From Mycteria americana (Eukaryota > Chordata > Aves > Ciconiiformes > Ciconiidae): DNA of 64,000 bases. Each line of letters begins with the position of its first letter. Position 1 is the stretch's first letter. Positions 62,471-64,000 of the stretch are shown one piece after another. The position numbers and the translations under genes were made by a program. Location: NCBI RefSeq assembly GCF_035582795.1, contig NW_027445436.1, forward strand, positions 6,880,770-6,944,769. The letters run 5' to 3'. The notes under the pieces are model-generated. The model saw nothing but the letters and a program-made list of their open reading frames with translations, was not told the DNA's origin and searched no databases.

Positions 62471-62684
62471 TCCTCCCTAAACTCAAAGTGAGCATGCTGA
62501 TAATATACTAAATCTATGAAGAGGTGATGAACAGCTAAAAATACTTTATCTCTGGTGTGGTGGTAAAATTATTAATATTTAAGATTTGAGAGGTCTGTCT
62601 AAGAAGTTTATCCTAACTAAAAGATCATTCCTTTCAAATAAAAGCTAAGAGTCTGTGATTGTTTCCAACTCCCCACTTCTGCAC
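62471..62684. other. short unassigned spacer
   Basis: Nothing recognised. Confidence 0.4.
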
Positions 62685-63276
62685 TGTCATTTAGCTTCAG
62701 TTGGCAACTAAGCACCACACAGCCACTCACTCACCCTCCCCCCCCCCGGTGGGATGGGGGAGAGAATCGGAAGAGCAAAAGTAAGAAAACTTGTGGGTTG
62801 AGATAAGAACAGTTTAATAATTGGGAAAAAAGTATATAACAACAACAATAATAATAATAATTTGTAATGAAAAGGAAAATAAGAGAGTGAGAGAGGAACA
62901 AAACCCAGGAAAAAAATAAATTACTTGCATGACAGAACCACTCATCACCTGCCGACCGATGCCCAGACAGTCCCCGAGCAGCGATTGCTACCCCCTGGCC
63001 AACTCCCCCCAGTTTATATACTGATCATGATGCCATATGGTATGGAATAGCCCTTTGGTCAGTTTGGATCAACTATCTTGGCTGTGCCCCCTCCCAGCTT
63101 CTTGTGCACCTGGCAGAGCATGGGAAGCTGAAAAGTCCTTGACTAGTGTAAGCACTACTTAGCAACAACTAAAATATCAGTGTGTTATCAACATTATTCT
63201 CATCCTAAATGCAAAACACAGCACTATACCAGCTACTAGGAAGAAAATTAACTCTATCCCAGCCGAAACTAGGACA
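62685..63276 (-). mobile_element. ERVK-like LTR (subfamily A)
   Basis: Minus-strand LTR from TGTCCTAGTTTCGGCTGGGA (63276) to ...AAATGACA (62685). It shares the AATAATAATAATAATTTG and GAGAGAGGAAC segment with the LTR at 20809. The CRE-like site is decayed to TGGCATCA, and a TATATAAAC-type TATA box follows. A C run (about 62739-62748) sits in the U5 side. Flanks ctgcac and tgggct do not match. Confidence 0.87.
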
Positions 63277-63337
63277 TGGGCTAAGATAATACTGGGTGTG
63301 CCACTTATAGGCTCCACCAAGAGCCATCTCTCCATAT

Positions 63338-63655
63338 TGTCACATTATTTACTTTTTGATTCCTTCTTATAATTGTGGCAGTTTTCAAGCTACTTAAGGA
63401 GTCCATTCCTCCTAGGGATGGATACCTGGCTTTGTTAACATTGAAATGATTGTTTTCCTCACCTCTTTCATTTTTTTTCTGAAACATTATATAGGTTGGG
63501 TCTCTGCAATCACTTGGCAGAGAACAGGGGAGCAGAGGGGGGGGATGCTGTCCGAATGTTCTCTCACTATGATTATAGTTAATAAAGCTTCGGTCTGATC
63601 TGTCCTAAACTGTACTTGTGTTATTACGCATTTGGAGTCCCCAAATTTTCTGACA
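63338..63655 (+). mobile_element. probable LTR 3' part
   Basis: The polyadenylation signal AATAAA (63581-63586) in the context GTTAATAAAGCTTCGG, followed by CTGATCTGTCC and an end TTTTCTGACA at 63655, is LTR-like. A TGTCAC at 63338 would pair with TGACA as terminal repeats, but no duplication flanks the 318-bp unit, so the left border is a guess. Confidence 0.5.
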
Positions 63656-64000
63656 CTGGTAAATATTGGATCAAGCAGGACAAACTCATAAATGGCTTCT
63701 CTTATACAACATATTTCTCTAGTTGTGTATAGGGATTATGTAGAAAGAACAAATAGTAAAAAATAGATTAATGTATGACTTTGGTATTCAGCATATCACT
63801 TAAACTGAAATGTTTATGTTAAGAAGATCTTACAAAGTACACCAAAAGAGTAGGCAGTTCCTTACATTGCAAGTTTGCAAGAGAACATGAAAAGTTTTAT
63901 AGATGTTTACTCTACTCAAGTGTCATCTGCAATAACCAGAGATACTAAGTAAATTATTAATCATAAGTAAGTGACAGGGATTATCTAATAGTGCTTTTAA
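63656..64000. other. no feature recognised
   Basis: AT-rich sequence to the window end. Confidence 0.4.

Overview
The window reads as repeat-rich, intron-like or intergenic avian DNA with no intact host gene. It has at least six CR1 non-LTR retrotransposon segments (CR1 is the dominant LINE of birds and other sauropsids) and more than a dozen endogenous retrovirus LTRs of types I recognise from bird genomes. Most of the AT-rich remainder is featureless. No long open frame is a credible host protein. Organism and family assignments are from pattern recognition only.

Host gene remnant. At 5166-5340 and 5457-5585 lie two exons of the first Link module of a versican-type (VCAN) proteoglycan. They keep near-perfect exon lengths and splice acceptors, but carry two nonsense changes and a frameshift, and both GT donors read TT. 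At 31993-34130, same strand, a broken Ser/Thr/Glu-rich stretch looks like a glycosaminoglycan-attachment exon of the same gene. VCAN is Z-linked in birds, so a decayed copy in repeat-dense DNA suggests a W-chromosome gametologue or a dead duplicate. That is inference.

Mobile DNA from left to right: an LTR remnant (202-802); CR1 (2369-3210); CR1 3' half (13130-14268); an unusual 5'-end CR1 fragment with the esterase domain of ORF1 and the start of the ORF2 endonuclease (14665-15848), beginning at a perfect 15-bp hairpin; ERVK-like LTRs (20809-21566); two CR1s placed 5' end to 5' end (24920-27592); an LTR (29615-~30140); an LTR fragment (34224-34480); a solo LTR (38916-39427).

At 41001-42750, minus strand, is a block of three decayed genes that resemble the structural-gene cassette of Polinton/Maverick-type elements or adintoviruses: a structural protein, a small basic pX-like protein and an F54H12.2-like protein. 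This is the most unusual content of the window.

The right third is ERV-rich: LTRs at 43868-45139, an ERVK-like LTR with internal tail (47931-48560), a 3' LTR joined to a decayed env (49118-~50900), an LTR carrying a nested younger LTR (53817-55062), a 3-kb CR1 (56536-59521), and a truncated provirus 5' end (LTR, tRNA-Lys primer-binding site and leader, 59905-60743). The leader ends in 50 bases identical to the 5' part of tRNA-Lys(CUU), the same tRNA whose 3' end forms the primer-binding site. Beyond it are an LTR 3' part, a CR1 split by a solo LTR with target-site duplication (61437-62470), and two more LTRs. No CRISPR, rRNA or intact tRNA gene was seen.
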